From positions 28,289,001-28,353,000 of the forward strand of contig NC_091669.1 in NCBI RefSeq assembly GCF_042453785.1: a stretch of 64,000 nucleotides of DNA, given 5' to 3'. Source of the stretch: Malus domestica. Taxonomy: Eukaryota > Streptophyta > Magnoliopsida > Rosales > Rosaceae. Positions 46,137 to 59,171 of this stretch are shown piece after piece. The position numbers and the translations under genes were made by a program. Every line of letters begins with the position of its first letter. Position 1 is the stretch's first letter. The notes beneath the pieces are model-generated. The model was given only the letters and a program-made list of their open reading frames with translations, did not search any database and was not told the DNA's origin.

Positions 46137-46781
46137 CATCTATGCATTTTATCAACAGTTGTTGTCAGCAAGCAGAACTTTGGTCACGAGGTATCTTCTA
46201 CATCTCCGATTGCTTACCTTGCTTTGAGCTTCATAATTCTTCCTGTTTTATGCTATTTCTTTACTCGTTGCAGGTTGGTTTGGGAGTCTGACATCCGATA
46301 GACCACAGGTTTAGAAGAAAATGACGACCTGAAGCAACTTTTTAGTTAAAAAATGAAATTCAAGCCCTTCGAATTCGAGGATTGTTATAACAATGTGGAC
46401 CTTATGTTCTTTTTCTGCTAGCCATAAAAGAAGAAAGGAAAGCCGATATGTTTCTTAACATACCTGATCAATTACCTTCATCTTACACGTAATTTTTCAT
46501 ATGCATGACTCATACTCAATCATACAACATCCTCCGTGAAAGAAAGGTAAGAATGTTTAGAATTGAGAAGCCTTGAGTTAGCTAATGGGACCAAAAGGTG
46601 GCAACTGAAAGCTGAGACTCAGAGGAAAAAACTTTAAGAACTGGCGAGTGCACTGCAATGGACAAAATCCAAGGCGCACGAGCGTCTGTAAACTGTTGAT
46701 TGACTCATAGGAATGAGTGATTGATTGTTCGGTTGTGTGAATGTGTGTGTGGCCAATGCTGGGAAACCTCTGCCGTAGAGT
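46137..46781 (+). other. MPV17-family 3' UTR and intergenic sequence
   Basis: 3' UTR probably with an intron-like stretch (GAGGTATCTTC ... GTTGCAG, 46188-46274). No other gene. AGAGT (46777-46781) is the left TSD of the Athila-type element. Confidence 0.4.
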
Positions 46782-48496
46782 TGATAGACGCATATTTATG
46801 CGACTTAGTTAACTAGTTTTCTTGCATTTACGTTATTAGTTCTTAGTTATTTTAGTACTTTAAGCCATTTTCGTGTGTTTGTAGGTCCAAAGGGCTAAGG
46901 TAGCAAGAAAGTGCATTTTGGTGCATTTTGGAGCAGTTTTGAGCTTGTAATGGATTACATATGATATGAGCAAGATGGATGGACAAATTTGAAGACAAAA
47001 GAGGCTAGGAACATGCTAAAAATCTGGTGAAACAAATACAAGTTGCAAGAAGGGATAAATTTCTAGAAGGATTGGCCAAAACTTCACTCAAAACCATGCA
47101 TACCCCATAAAATTCATCAATGCCGTGGCCTTCCCTTTGTTTTACTTCCACCAGATTTTTTTAGTGATGATGCAATGCCTATCTCACTATGACATTTGAG
47201 TGGATGATGTAATGCTTAACTCACCATGACATTTGAGTGGATGATGCAATGCTTAACTCACCATGACATGTGAGTGGATGACTCAAAACCTACCCTCACC
47301 AACAATTCTCCACCTTGCCATGCCTTACCTACTTCATTCCACCAGATTTTTGCATTAAACATGTCCATCCTCTCCCTATAAATACCATGCAGCAACCTCA
47401 TTGAATTCATCCAGAAATTAACCATTCTCCAAGCCTTTCCTTTCCTCTCCTACATATCTAAACCCCTTCCCATCCATTCCTCCAAATAACCAACCCTTCA
47501 ACATCATTCCAACCTTGTTGTTGCGGCAAAGAGAAGGAGAAAAGTCCTTAGACGCACTTGCTATCCAACATGGATCGTTGGAACGTTTAGGTGCTTTCTT
47601 TCCTTTGTTTTTCAATGTTTAAATTTGTTTATCTTTGTTTTGTAATAATGAGGAACTAAACCCCCCTTGGCTAGGGGGGGATTCGAAACCATGTTAATGC
47701 TTGCAATATGATTTGATTACTTTTAATTGCGTTTCATAAGTTATGAATTCGATTTACATAAATTTGATTGATAACATGTTTATGTATGTTGATTAGGGAT
47801 GCATACTTAGTTTGCATGCATAAATATGATGCTAGAGTATAAGGGAATTTCACCTAATCGTTATGAACTTATATTCATGAGTAGTAAAAGTCGCTAGTCA
47901 CGATTGTGTTAAGTAAATCCTTGGCATAAGTTTCATGCAAATCATAGTAACGAGTGCGTCGTCAATGCTTATGTTTTTCATAGAACTTAATGATTCTTGC
48001 TTGTATCTCTATTATGCAATTCATGTAGGGAACTTGTAGGGAATGTTTTGGGTTGTCGTATGCAATCATCCAACCCAATAACTTGTGGAAAAACTGAGGG
48101 TTAATTAGTGCAATTCACGGTTAATTTGGGGCGTTGAGAATTAATAAGTTATTGAAATGCAATTGGAAATCATTTTGTATGCAAGCAAGACATGTGTGGA
48201 GAAGAACCCCTTAGCTAGCCTTCCATTATCCATTCAACCCAAATTTGTTTAAAATCTATTTAAGTTTTTAGTTTATTCGTTTTTACTTTCAACTTCACCA
48301 AACTCAAATCCCCCTTTTACTTTCTTGTTTTAAAATCTTTTGTTTACATTTTTAACTTTGTTTTTATGTTTTTAAATTAGTTTTCAAGTGATTTAGCAAT
48401 CCCTCCTAATCCCCGGTTTAGAACGATCCCTACTTACATCTATACTACAATTGTCAAAAAGAGGGTTAAATTTGTGTGCTTATATATTTCGCATCA
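46782..48496 (+). repeat. 5' LTR of the Athila-type element
   Basis: TGATAGACGC...TTTCGCATCA. It contains three direct repeats of about 47 bp (GATGATGCAATGCTTAACTC, 47165-47282). Confidence 0.93.
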
Positions 48497-48625
48497 AAAT
48501 TTTGGCGCCGTTGCCGGGGATTAGCAACTTTGCTAAATCCCCATTGTTTCTTTTTTATTTCTTTTATGTGTGTTTTAATTTTAGTTTTAATTTTATTTGA
48601 TTTTATTTATTTCAGGTACTAGTTT

Positions 48626-51600
48626 ATGACTCGTAGTTCTCAACCAGTTCGTGCACATATATCGGAGTTTGACGACAATTTTGAACGAACTTTGAGAAGA
48701 AAAAGGAAAGTACCAGAACCTAGTCCACCTAGTTCTAGTTCTGAATCCGAATTTGAAGAAAAGGAGGAGGCAGAAAAAGACATGGAGGTGGACAATCGAA
48801 CAATCAAAGAACTTTCAGCCTCGGGATTAGACAATGCCGCGCCTCTATGTATCCAATACCCCGCAGCAGCCCGAGGAAAGACAGAAGAATTTGAATTGAA
48901 GTCAAGCTTGTTACACCACATTCCGAAGTACCATGGGTTGTCCATGGAAGATCCTAACAAACACTTGAAAGAATTCGAGGTGGTGTGTTCGAGCATGACC
49001 CCCGTCAATGTCGATGGGAGTATTTTGAAGATGAAAGCCTTCCCTTTTTCTCTCTTGGAAAAGGCGAAGGATTGGTTGTACGAATTGGCGCCCGGAACCG
49101 TCACATCATGGGAAAGCATGAAACGGGCCTTCTTGGAGAAGTTTTTCCCAACTTCTCGAGTCATCCTCCTACGGAAAAGGATAAGTGGAATTCAACAAGA
49201 GGAAGGTGAATCTTTTCCTACTTATTATGAACGTTTTAAATCTCTTGTTGCTTCTTGTCCACAACATCAGATGAAGGAGGAACTTCTTTTGCAATACTTC
49301 TACGAGGGGCTACTACCTATCGAACGTCAAATGCTAGATGCCTCGGCGGGAGGAGCCTTGGTGGACAAGACCCCCACGGCAGCAAAGACTTTAATTTCCA
49401 ACCGTGCGTTGAATGCTCAACAATACGAAGGCGTTGGACAAAGGAGTAACCCACGACCACATCAAGTCAATGAGGTAAGTGCCATAACCGAACTTCAAAA
49501 TCAAATGGCTAACCTTACTACTTTGCTTTCTCAGGTAGTGGAAGGTCCAAAAGTGCAAAACGTGGCAGCTTGTGGCGTGTGTTCCATGCAAGGCCACCTT
49601 ACGGACAAGTGCCCACAGTTGATAGAAAATGGAGGGTGGGAGACCCTCAATGCCGTGGGATTTGGCAACCAATACCAACCAAGGAATGACCCCTTTTCCA
49701 ATACTTACAATCCCGGTTGGCGTGATCATCCAAATTTCAAATGGCGAGAACCCCAACAAGGCCAACAACAAAGCGGATTTAGGCAACAACCCCCGGGTTT
49801 CTATCAAAAGCCATTTGCACCAACTCAACCCCAAGCACAACCTGCCCAAAAATCAGGTTCGTCTATTGATAATGATCAAATTTTTAATTTACTAACTTCT
49901 ATGGCGCAGGGAATGCAAAATAGGGACAAAAAGGTGGACGAGTTGGAGAAACAAGTAGGGCAAATTGCCGAGTTCATGGGGCAGTTTCGAGAGCAAGGCA
50001 GGTTGCCTAGCTCAACCATTGCAAATCCAAAAGGAGGCTTTGAATCTGTCAAGGCAATCATGTTAAGAAGCGGGAAACAAGTTGGAACAGCCCCACCACC
50101 ATCCAAATCAGCCCCAAACAAGGTGGAGGAAGTGATAATTGAAGAGGAGGAACAAGGGTTGGCCACGGCAAGGAAAGAGGTTCCTTTGCAGCAAGTCTCC
50201 ATGGCTCCTAAGCCATCCAATCTGCCAAATAAAGGTACAACCGTGTCCAATTCCATTCCTACTAATGATTTTCCTTTGAATGTCCCATTTCCTAGTAGGT
50301 TCAAGCAAACAAAGAAAGAAGAAGCTGAAAAGGACATTCTAGAGACGTTCCGGAAAGTGCAAGTCAATATACCTCTCCTTGACGCAATTAAGCAAGTACC
50401 TAGGTACGCCAAGTTTTTGAAGGAACTATGTACAACAAGAAAGAGAATTTCAAACAAAGAGGTTGTCCAGGTAAGTGAGAATGTTTCCGCTGTTTTGCAA
50501 AGAAAATTACCTCCTAAATGCAAAGATCCGGGAAGTTTTACAATTCCATGTGTTATAGGCAATACTAAATTTGAACATGCTATGTTAGATCTAGGAGCCT
50601 CAATTAACGTCATGCCATACTCAATTTATGCATCAATGAACTTAGGAGAACTTAAAAACGATGGTGTTATAATTCAATTAGCCGATCGTTCTAATGCATA
50701 TCCGAAAGGAGTTTTGGAGGATGTATTGGTGCAGGTGGATAACTTGATATTTCCAGCGGATTTCTACGTTTTAGAGATGGAGGACTCACCAAATGTCACC
50801 CCATTGCCAATTCTACTTGGGAGGCCATTCATGAAAACAGCACGCACCAAGATCGATGTGTTCAAAGGGACGTTGACAATGGAATTTGATGGGGAGATTA
50901 TTAACTTTAACATTTCTGAAGCTATGAAATTTCCTAAAGATGATCATTCCTGTTTTTCTATTGATATATTGGATGAATTGGCGCAGGATTATCTTGATAT
51001 GTTGGAAGACGACCCACTCGAAACGACAATTGCACAAGGATTTGGCACAAAACCCAACATGGCCGTACCAAATGATGAACATGCCGAGCTTGTGGCTGCC
51101 TTGGAATCATTGCCAAAACATCATGGTAAGCCGTCTAACCCAATTCCAATTCCCGTTTCCACTAATACGTTATTACCTTCTGTGATTCAGGCCCCCGTTC
51201 TTGAGCTTAAACCGTTGCCGGATCATTTAAAGTATGCATTCTTGGGAGAGGAAGAGACGTTGCCCATCATTGTCTCTTCATCACTCACGGCATTAGAGGA
51301 AGAAAAGTTGATTCGGGTGTTGAAAGAGCACAAAACAGCCATCGGATGGACATTGGCCGATATTAAGGGAATTAGCCCTACAACGTGCATGCATCGCATC
51401 TTTCTAGAGGAGGGGGCTAAACCAACTCGAGAGGCTCAACGCCGACTCAACCCTCCAATGATGGAAGTCGTGAAAAAGGAGATTATAAAGCTTCTCGATT
51501 GTGGGGTGATTTATCCAATTTCAGATAGCCGTTGGGTCTCACCGGTTCAAGTGGTCCCAAAGAAGTCCGGAGTCACTGTGGTGAAGAATGCCGAGGACGA

Positions 51601-54103
51601 GCTTGTGCCAACCCGTATTCAAACAGGTTGGAGAGTATGCATTGACTATAGGAAGCTCAACAACACCACAAGGAAGGACCACTTTCCACTACCATTCATC
51701 GATCAAATGCTAGAAAGGTTAGCCGGTCATTCTTTTTATTGTTTTCTTGATGGTTATTCGGGATATAATCAAATTGTCATAGCTCCGGAAGACCAAGAAA
51801 AGACCACCTTCACGTGCCCATTTGGTACTTTTGCTTACCGCCGCATGCCATTCGGTTTATGCAATGCACCGGCCACGTTCCAACGATGCATGGTAAGTAT
51901 TTTTTCAGATTTTATTGAGAAGATTATTGAGGTATTCATGGATGATTTTAGTGTCTTTGGCGATTCGTTTGATGGTTGCTTGGAAAATCTCACATTAATC
52001 TTAAAACGATGCATGGAAACTAACCTCGTTTTAAATTGGGAAAAGTGTCACTTTATGGTAAAACAAGGCATAGTTTTAGGGCATATTATCTCTGAAAACG
52101 GCATTGAGGTGGATAAATCCAAAATAGATCTAGTACGTCACTTACCCTCTCCGACTTCGGTTAGAGAGGTTCGTTCGTTTCTTGGTCATGCAGGATTTTA
52201 TCGTAGGTTTATCAAAGATTTTTCGAAGATAGCACAACCTCTTTGCCGTCTCCTACAAAAAGAAGTGGCGTTTGAATTCACCAAGGAGTGCACGACATCA
52301 TTCAATCAACTCAAGGAGTTGTTAACCACGGCACCCATCATTGTTCCACCAGATTGGAGCCTACCTTTCGAGCTTATGTGCGATGCATCCGACTACGCTT
52401 TAGGGGCTGTTTTGGGACAAAGGAAGGACAAAAAGCCACACGTCATTTACTATGCCTCACGGACGTTGAATGATGCACAATTGAACTATTCCACTACAGA
52501 AAAAGAACTTCTTGCCGTTGTTTTTGCTTTAGATAAGTTTAGATCATATCTAATTGGTACTAAAGTAATTGTTTTCACTGACCATGCAGCATTAAAGTAC
52601 TTGCTCACCAAAAAGGAGGCCAAGCCACGGCTAATTCGGTGGATGTTGCTACTTCAAGAGTTCGACATAGAGATTCGTGACAAGAAGGGAAGTGAGAACG
52701 TAGTGGCTGACCACTTGAGCCGAATGGTGCATAATGAGGAGGCTTTGCCGATTTTGGAGACATTCCCCGATGAACAATTGATGTCCATAAAGGTTAGTGA
52801 GCCTTGGTATGCTGATTTGGTGAACTTTTTGGTGACAAAACGAATTCCAAGCACTTACACTAGGCACCAACGTGATAAACTTAGGCATGATGCACGGTTT
52901 TATGTGTGGGATGATCCATATTTGTGGAAATTTTGCCCGGATCAAATTGTTCGTCGTTGTGTGCATGATTCTGAATGTCGTTCAATTTTAAGTTTTTGTC
53001 ACACATATGCATGTGGTGGGCACTTTGGCACACAAAGAACTGCCCTTAAGGTATTACAATGTGGATTTTATTGGCCTAGTATTTTTAAGGATGCTAGAAC
53101 TTTTTGCTTAACATGTGATAAATGCCAACGAATGGGTAACATTGGTGCTAGGGACCAAATGCCGCAGGTTTCTATCCTAAATGTTGAAATTTTCGATGTT
53201 TGGGGTATTGATTTTATGGGTCCCTTTCCTTCTTCATATGGTTTTATATATATTTTGCTTGCGGTTGATTATGTGTCAAAGTGGGTGGAAGCAAAGGCCA
53301 CCCGGACTAATGATTCTAAAGTGGTTGCAGATTTTATTAGAACTAACATTTTTGCAAGGTTTGGCATGCCACGAGTGATCATTAGTGATGGAGGGTCACA
53401 CTTTTGCAACCGGACCATTGAGGCGTTATTGAGGAAATACAATGTCAATCATAAGGTTTCTACGCCTTATCATCCTCAAACTAATGGCCAAGCCGAGGTT
53501 TCCAACCGTGAGATCAAGCAAATCCTAGAGAAGACTGTTGGGCCAACGAGGAAGGATTGGAGTTTACGGTTAGATGATGCACTTTGGGCGTATCGTACGG
53601 CGTACAAGACACCCATTGGAATGTCCCCTTTTCGGCTTGTCTATGGCAAACCGTGCCATCTCCCCGTTGAGTTGGAGCACAAAGCTCATTGGGCCGTCAA
53701 GAAGTTTAACATGAACCTCGATGAAGCGGGGAGTCACCGGAAGTTCCAATTGAATGAGCTTGATGAGATACGGCACGAGGCATACGAGAACGCAAGCATT
53801 TACAAGGAAAAGACCAAGGCGTTCCATGATAAGATGATTAGGGGCAAAACGTTCGCAATTGGGCAGAAAGTGCTATTGTTCAATTCCCGTTTACGTTTGT
53901 TTCCCGGTAAGTTACGTTCCAAGTGGATTGGACCTTTTGTTATTACTAATGTTTTTGTTCATGGTGCAGTCCAAATCCAAAGCTTGAAAACGGGACATGA
54001 ATTCAAGGTGAACGGGCATCGTTTGAAGCCGTACTACGAGAACTTTGAGGAGCATACCGTGGATGACATTCCCTTGCATGCCGTGGACTCCATTGAGGAG
54101 TGA
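48626..54103 (+). CDS. Gag-Pol polyprotein of the Athila-type retrotransposon
   Basis: 1825 aa in one frame. Gag about 1-600: FHGL-like [20 protein letters not shown], and a zinc knuckle [14 protein letters not shown] (near residue 315-330). Protease near 655: [15 protein letters not shown], the DLGAS form typical of this lineage. RT about 960-1180 with [22 protein letters not shown] and FMDDFSVFG (near 1103). RNase H from about 1250 with [13 protein letters not shown]. Integrase from about 1450: [10 protein letters not shown] ... CLTCDKC zinc site, [18 protein letters not shown] and [11 protein letters not shown] supply the D, D, E residues, followed by a GPF-type module ([10 protein letters not shown]). 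No chromodomain. All catalytic motifs are present and no stop interrupts the frame. Confidence 0.95.
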   Translation: MTRSSQPVRAHISEFDDNFERTLRRKRKVPEPSPPSSSSESEFEEKEEAEKDMEVDNRTIKELSASGLDNAAPLCIQYPAAARGKTEEFELKSSLLHHIPKYHGLSMEDPNKHLKEFEVVCSSMTPVNVDGSILKMKAFPFSLLEKAKDWLYELAPGTVTSWESMKRAFLEKFFPTSRVILLRKRISGIQQEEGESFPTYYERFKSLVASCPQHQMKEELLLQYFYEGLLPIERQMLDASAGGALVDKTPTAAKTLISNRALNAQQYEGVGQRSNPRPHQVNEVSAITELQNQMANLTTLLSQVVEGPKVQNVAACGVCSMQGHLTDKCPQLIENGGWETLNAVGFGNQYQPRNDPFSNTYNPGWRDHPNFKWREPQQGQQQSGFRQQPPGFYQKPFAPTQPQAQPAQKSGSSIDNDQIFNLLTSMAQGMQNRDKKVDELEKQVGQIAEFMGQFREQGRLPSSTIANPKGGFESVKAIMLRSGKQVGTAPPPSKSAPNKVEEVIIEEEEQGLATARKEVPLQQVSMAPKPSNLPNKGTTVSNSIPTNDFPLNVPFPSRFKQTKKEEAEKDILETFRKVQVNIPLLDAIKQVPRYAKFLKELCTTRKRISNKEVVQVSENVSAVLQRKLPPKCKDPGSFTIPCVIGNTKFEHAMLDLGASINVMPYSIYASMNLGELKNDGVIIQLADRSNAYPKGVLEDVLVQVDNLIFPADFYVLEMEDSPNVTPLPILLGRPFMKTARTKIDVFKGTLTMEFDGEIINFNISEAMKFPKDDHSCFSIDILDELAQDYLDMLEDDPLETTIAQGFGTKPNMAVPNDEHAELVAALESLPKHHGKPSNPIPIPVSTNTLLPSVIQAPVLELKPLPDHLKYAFLGEEETLPIIVSSSLTALEEEKLIRVLKEHKTAIGWTLADIKGISPTTCMHRIFLEEGAKPTREAQRRLNPPMMEVVKKEIIKLLDCGVIYPISDSRWVSPVQVVPKKSGVTVVKNAEDELVPTRIQTGWRVCIDYRKLNNTTRKDHFPLPFIDQMLERLAGHSFYCFLDGYSGYNQIVIAPEDQEKTTFTCPFGTFAYRRMPFGLCNAPATFQRCMVSIFSDFIEKIIEVFMDDFSVFGDSFDGCLENLTLILKRCMETNLVLNWEKCHFMVKQGIVLGHIISENGIEVDKSKIDLVRHLPSPTSVREVRSFLGHAGFYRRFIKDFSKIAQPLCRLLQKEVAFEFTKECTTSFNQLKELLTTAPIIVPPDWSLPFELMCDASDYALGAVLGQRKDKKPHVIYYASRTLNDAQLNYSTTEKELLAVVFALDKFRSYLIGTKVIVFTDHAALKYLLTKKEAKPRLIRWMLLLQEFDIEIRDKKGSENVVADHLSRMVHNEEALPILETFPDEQLMSIKVSEPWYADLVNFLVTKRIPSTYTRHQRDKLRHDARFYVWDDPYLWKFCPDQIVRRCVHDSECRSILSFCHTYACGGHFGTQRTALKVLQCGFYWPSIFKDARTFCLTCDKCQRMGNIGARDQMPQVSILNVEIFDVWGIDFMGPFPSSYGFIYILLAVDYVSKWVEAKATRTNDSKVVADFIRTNIFARFGMPRVIISDGGSHFCNRTIEALLRKYNVNHKVSTPYHPQTNGQAEVSNREIKQILEKTVGPTRKDWSLRLDDALWAYRTAYKTPIGMSPFRLVYGKPCHLPVELEHKAHWAVKKFNMNLDEAGSHRKFQLNELDEIRHEAYENASIYKEKTKAFHDKMIRGKTFAIGQKVLLFNSRLRLFPGKLRSKWIGPFVITNVFVHGAVQIQSLKTGHEFKVNGHRLKPYYENFEEHTVDDIPLHAVDSIEE

Positions 54104-56003
54104 ATGGGTTCTTCGTCCGGCTGTACGACGTTAAAGCAAGCGCTACTTGGGAGGCAACCCATGCATGCAACAAAGGAAGACCTAGAGAGCACTCCAAATT
54201 CCAGATTTGCGTTCCTAAACCCTTCCCTTTGTTGTTGTTTTCATTTATGCCATGTTAAATTGCTTAGTTGCTGTTTTGTTTGTTTGTTTGTTATTTGTGT
54301 TAGTATATGCTTGAAACATTGAGGACAATGTTTGATTTAAGTGTGGGGGGGTAACCAAAGTGTTTTGATGCAAATTCGTAGGGTTTTCTCACTCATAATT
54401 TCTAATGTTGTTTTTCACTGTTTTTAGGCTGTTTTGGTGAGTTTTAGTGTGTGCTGACTTATAACTCCGAAAATCACATAAAAATTTGAAAAATTGCTTT
54501 GCAAAACCCAAAAAGAGTTGTTTTTGTGTGTTTGTTTGTGTCTTAGGGTACCTTCCAACACAATGATGAGGATTTGGTTTGTAATTTCATGGCTGTTAAA
54601 GAGAGTGATTAACATGGATGAAAGTTTGATTTACTCTTTGTTTATGCTTGGTTGTGGTTATAACTTATGAATTTACATGCAATCTTAAAGGAAAAATCAG
54701 TTTTTGTAACATGCTTGAAGGAAAGAACTCAAACTAACGCTACAACCTTGTGAGACTTGAGCCTAAACGTTTATTTGGAGAGTTAATAATCTGTGATTTA
54801 TTGTTTTCTAAGTCGTTGCATGATCTCATTATTCTTTGCTTGGTTACTACTTAGAAGGCGTTTCATCATTTAGTTCCAAATGCTAGAACTCATACCCATT
54901 TCATTCAAAGCATGTCATTGATTTGCATAACACATATTCAAGATAAAGTTGTGTAGTGACCACCACCATAACCAAAAAGCCGTGAATCCCCTATGTCATT
55001 ATGTTTTGTACGTTTTAATCCCGTTGAGCTTTGTGAGCCTTTTCTTTGTAACCCACATTACCCTCACCTAGCTTAGATTAGGACCATCCATTAACCTTGT
55101 TCTTAAAGCGTAGTAAAGCATGATTCAAATTGAATTCCTTTGTGGCAGAAAACAAGTGTGGGGGAAGTGTTTTTCATAAGGAATTATGTGCCATAGGCAC
55201 GGGTAAAAAGAAAGAAAAAAGAAAAGAAAAATGTGAAAAGAATGCGAAAAGAGTTGAAAAGAAGTGAAAAAGAGTTCTAAAGTGTTGTTTGATGAAGAAG
55301 GGGTCCAAAACAATGAATTCGACCCTAAGGAGTTGTTTAAATCTTCCCCTTGTGTTTTAAAGCTAATTTCTGCAATCTAAGTAAATTCTAAATCTCAATT
55401 TCATTACTTTGCTTACTTTCACTTTAAGAACGTTTGTTTTCCTTATCCTTTCTTTGTTAGCCAATACCCCAAGCCCCGTTACAACCCTTGACTTCTATCT
55501 TGAGTGTTATGTGTTTCAATTTGTGGAGATTGAACTTGGTATGAGCATATGGTCACTGGTTCTCGCATCTAAGTAGTAGCATTCCATTCATGAGATCATA
55601 TCTCAACATGCTTATTAACTCTAGAAATTGTGTTCTTTGTTATACATATATGTGAGCATTCGTTTCTATATCTACATCAATTCTCTCACATATAACTAGT
55701 ATAGGGTGTGTAGTTAGAAAATCTGAGTGAAAATAGAGTGCGTATCTTGTAAGGATTGAGGGAATTCTCTAAGGCATGTTACTACATTCAAAACATTGTT
55801 TTAATTGGTTAATTGTGAATTAGTAAGTAGTGACTATGATTAAGTATGTGCTTAAGTGTTAAATTGACTCAATTCTGTGGGAATGATAATCTTTAACATG
55901 TCATGTGCATTGGAAATCCCTAAGGCAAATGTTGGAAGGTTAGGTTATGTTTTATTTGTTTTATTTTGCTCGAGGACTAGCAATAGCTAAGTGTGGGGGA
56001 ATT
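54104..56003 (+). other. Post-pol non-coding region of the Athila-type element
   Basis: Starts with CTTGGGAGGCAACCCATGCA and has TTAAGTGTGGGGGGG motifs at 54335-54350. No env-like ORF; only short frames. Ends with CTCGAGGACTAGCAATAGCTA and the polypurine tract. Confidence 0.7.
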
Positions 56004-57717
56004 TGATAGACGCATATTTATGCGACTTAGTTAACTAGTTTTCTTGCATTTACGTTATTAGTTCTTAGTTATTTTAGTACTTTAAGCCATTTTCGTGTGT
56101 TTGTAGGTCCAAAGGGCTAAGGTAGCAAGAAAGTGCATTTTGGTGCATTTTGGAGCAGTTTTGAGCTTGTAATGGATTACATATGATATGAGCAAGATGG
56201 ATGGACAAATTTGAAGACAAAAGAGGCTAGGAACATGCTAAAAATCTGGTGAAACAAATACAAGTTGCAAGAAGGGATAAATTTCTAGAAGGATTGGCCA
56301 AAACTTCACTCAAAACCATGCATACCCCATAAAATTCATCAATGCCGTGGCCTTCCCTTTGTTTTACTTCCACCAGATTTTTTTAGTGATGATGCAATGC
56401 CTATCTCACTATGACATTTGAGTGGATGATGTAATGCTTAACTCACCATGACATTTGAGTGGATGATGCAATGCTTAACTCACCATGACATGTGAGTGGA
56501 TGACTCAAAACCTACCCTCACCAACAATTCTCCACCTTGCCATGCCTTACCTACTTCATTCCACCAGATTTTTGCATTAAACATGTCCATCCTCTCCCTA
56601 TAAATACCATGCAGCAACCTCATTGAATTCATCCAGAAATTAACCATTCTCCAAGCCTTTCCTTTCCTCTCCTACATATCTAAACCCCTTCCCATCCATT
56701 CCTCCAAATAACCAACCCTTCAACATCATTCCAACCTTGTTGTTGCGGCAAAGAGAAGGAGAAAAGTCCTTAGACGCACTTGCTATCCAACATGGATCGT
56801 TGGAACGTTTAGGTGCTTTCTTTCCTTTGTTTTTCAATGTTTAAATTTGTTTATCTTTGTTTTGTAATAATGAGGAACTAAACCCCCCTTGGCTAGGGGG
56901 GATTCGAAACCATGTTAATGCTTGCAATATGATTTGATTACTTTTAATTGCGTTTCATAAGTTATGAATTCGATTTACATAAATTTGATTGATAACATGT
57001 TTATGTATGTTGATTAGGGATGCATACTTAGTTTGCATGCATAAATATGATGCTAGAGTATAAGGGAATTTCACCTAATCGTTATGAACTTATATTCATG
57101 AGTAGTAAAAGTCGCTAGTCACGATTGTGTTAAGTAAATCCTTGGCATAAGTTTCATGCAAATCATAGTAACGAGTGCGTCGTCAATGCTTATGTTTTTC
57201 ATAGAACTTAATGATTCTTGCTTGTATCTCTATTATGCAATTCATGTAGGGAACTTGTAGGGAATGTTTTGGGTTGTCGTATGCAATCATCCAACCCAAT
57301 AACTTGTGGAAAAACTGAGGGTTAATTAGTGCAATTCACGGTTAATTTGGGGCGTTGAGAATTAATAAGTTATTGAAATGCAATTGGAAATCATTTTGTA
57401 TGCAAGCAAGACATGTGTGGAGAAGAACCCCTTAGCTAGCCTTCCATTATCCATTCAACCCAAATTTGTTTAAAATCTATTTAAGTTTTTAGTTTATTCG
57501 TTTTTACTTTCAACTTCACCAAACTCAAATCCCCCTTTTACTTTCTTGTTTTAAAATCTTTTGTTTACATTTTTAACTTTGTTTTTATGTTTTTAAATTA
57601 GTTTTCAAGTGATTTAGCAATCCCTCCTAATCCCCGGTTTAGAACGATCCCTACTTACATCTATACTACAATTGTCAAAAAGAGGGTTAAATTTGTGTGC
57701 TTATATATTTCGCATCA
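56004..57717 (+). repeat. 3' LTR of the Athila-type element
   Basis: Copy of 46782-48496, one base shorter in a G-run. It ends about 290 bp before the RING gene's start codon. Confidence 0.93.
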
Positions 57718-57960
57718 AGAGTGCATTGTTATCTCAATCACATCGCGGAAACAGGAAAGATAGAATCCGAGACAGATTGGAATCGATTCCTACGTTGCTT
57801 TTTTTGTCGAATTTACAGTAGCTTTTCTTGCACACCCCAGCAGAAAAAAGCATCCACAATACAAAAGATGACAATCTTAATTGAAAAGGATATATGTAAA
57901 CCTTGAAGAGGAGGAAGGAATAAAAACTCTTAGAACCCCAAAACCTATCAACAATATTGC

Positions 57961-58071
57961 ATGGGAAGTTCAAACTCCGGAGATGGACAGAACGTAAGAC
58001 ATCATGAGCAGTACCAACAATGCCTACTCTCCTCCTCTTCCTCTTCCTCATCCTCGTCTAACCTACCATGA
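57961..58071 (+). promoter_or_regulatory. Upstream ORF overlapping the RING gene start
   Basis: ATG at 57961 opens a 36-codon frame (MGSSNSGDGQNVRHHEQYQQ, then a serine run) ending at TGA 58069-58071, in a different frame from the main ATG at 58004. If transcription starts upstream of 57961, it would reduce initiation at 58004. Confidence 0.45.
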
Positions 58072-58995
58072 GCCGCTTGACTTCTTCTTCGGGATTTTTG
58101 AGGACGATGATGGTGAATGGGCTTTTGGGAACCCTGTTGCTCCCCTGTACGATAATTTTCAAGACACTCGGGTAAGTATGGTTTCTTTCCCTTTTTCTTT
58201 ATGAAACCATGTATAGGTTATGACATAAACTATTTTCGTTGCATAATCAGGTTACCAGAACGGGTGCGTCGGATTCAAGGCGACCATTTGAGGGAACGCT
58301 AGCACTTGCAAGACCTCCTGGCTTAGCAGGGTAATCGCAGTCGAGACCACAATTCACATGCAGCTTTTTCTTTTCATTTTTTCATGTCATTGATTCACAT
58401 ATCAATCAAATGATCAATACGCATATGTATTTGGTTTAGCATCAGTTCGTATATGATCTAACCGCTATTGTGCCTCATTCGAGCACAGCCATTACTCTTG
58501 CATTTTATTTGTTATCCCTCTCTTGATGATTTGCAATTAATCACCTTCTACTGGTGAAAATTTCGCAGTTCAGCAGCAGCACCAGGTTCCCGAATTCATA
58601 TTCTGGTCCTTGACGATGAAATGGCAAGACAGGCAAACCCTAGACAGATGATCGGCAGACAATGGAATACGGCCTCCCCTAGACTTGAAGCAGACTCCAG
58701 ATTGACCCGTGACGAGCAAAAGATGGCATTGCAGAAGCTGAAGAAAGAGATATACAATCCTTTTCGAAGAATATCGCAGAGGGTGAACTTGTATTACAGA
58801 GACACAGTTGTGAATGAGGAGGAAATGGAGAATGATGAAAATAGCAAGAGGTGTGCCATTTGCTTGGAAGACTTTGAGCCCAAACAAGAGGTTATGCTCA
58901 CTCCTTGTAAGCATATGTTTCATGAAGAATGCATTGTGCCTTGGGTGAAAAGCAATGGTCATTGCCCAGTCTGTAGGTTTTCTATATCTCAGTAA
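58004..58995 (+). CDS. RING-H2 finger protein (probable E3 ubiquitin ligase)
   Basis: Three exons, 58004-58171, 58251-58330 and 58569-58995, total 675 nt (224 aa). The N-terminal 85 residues are Pro/acidic-rich without a known domain (HEPLDFFFGIFEDDDGEWAF). The middle is basic and helical (DEQKMALQKLKKEIYNPFRR). The C-terminal RING-H2 is CAICLEDF ... MLTPCKHMFHEECIVPWVKS, then HCPVC, giving the C3H2C3 set of zinc ligands. No signal peptide or membrane span, so probably a soluble ligase. A young Athila LTR sits just upstream and an overlapping uORF precedes the start. Substrate unknown. Confidence 0.9.
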
Positions 58996-59171
58996 ACACT
59001 AAAAATATCTATATATACATATATACACACTTTTCTTTGTACCAAGATATGAGGCGGGTTTCGAATTTGGTACCTCTTGCAATATCAATAAGGAGAATGA
59101 AAGAGCAAACACATAGCTCTTATCTCTTGAATCATTCTAAATTCGGGCTTCTTTTTTTACGCATGATTAAA
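58996..59171 (+). other. 3' UTR and flank of the RING gene
   Basis: AT-rich with (TATA/CATA) runs at 59005-59030. No other feature. Confidence 0.35.

Larger units (their letters stand above)
46782..57717 (+). mobile_element. Complete young Athila-type Gypsy retrotransposon, 10.9 kb
   Basis: LTRs 46782-48496 (1715 bp) and 56004-57717 (1714 bp). The only difference I found is a run of seven versus six G (about 47674 and 56896). TSD AGAGT on both sides. The primer site TTTTGGCGCCGTTGCCGGGG follows the 5' LTR. One uninterrupted gag-pol frame occupies 48626-54103, then about 1.9 kb non-coding ends in the purine tract AAGTGTGGGGGAATT. There is no envelope-like ORF after pol, unlike some Athila members. 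It appears capable of transposition. Confidence 0.95.

Noticed and set aside
48640..50613. Long minus-strand frames inside the Athila gag region
   Set aside because: Antisense shadows of a verified gag-pol frame.
54104..54322. Possible env-like ORF after pol
   Set aside because: Only 72 codons, no signal or transmembrane pattern typical of an envelope protein; the motif is a conserved non-coding block shared with the LARD-like element.
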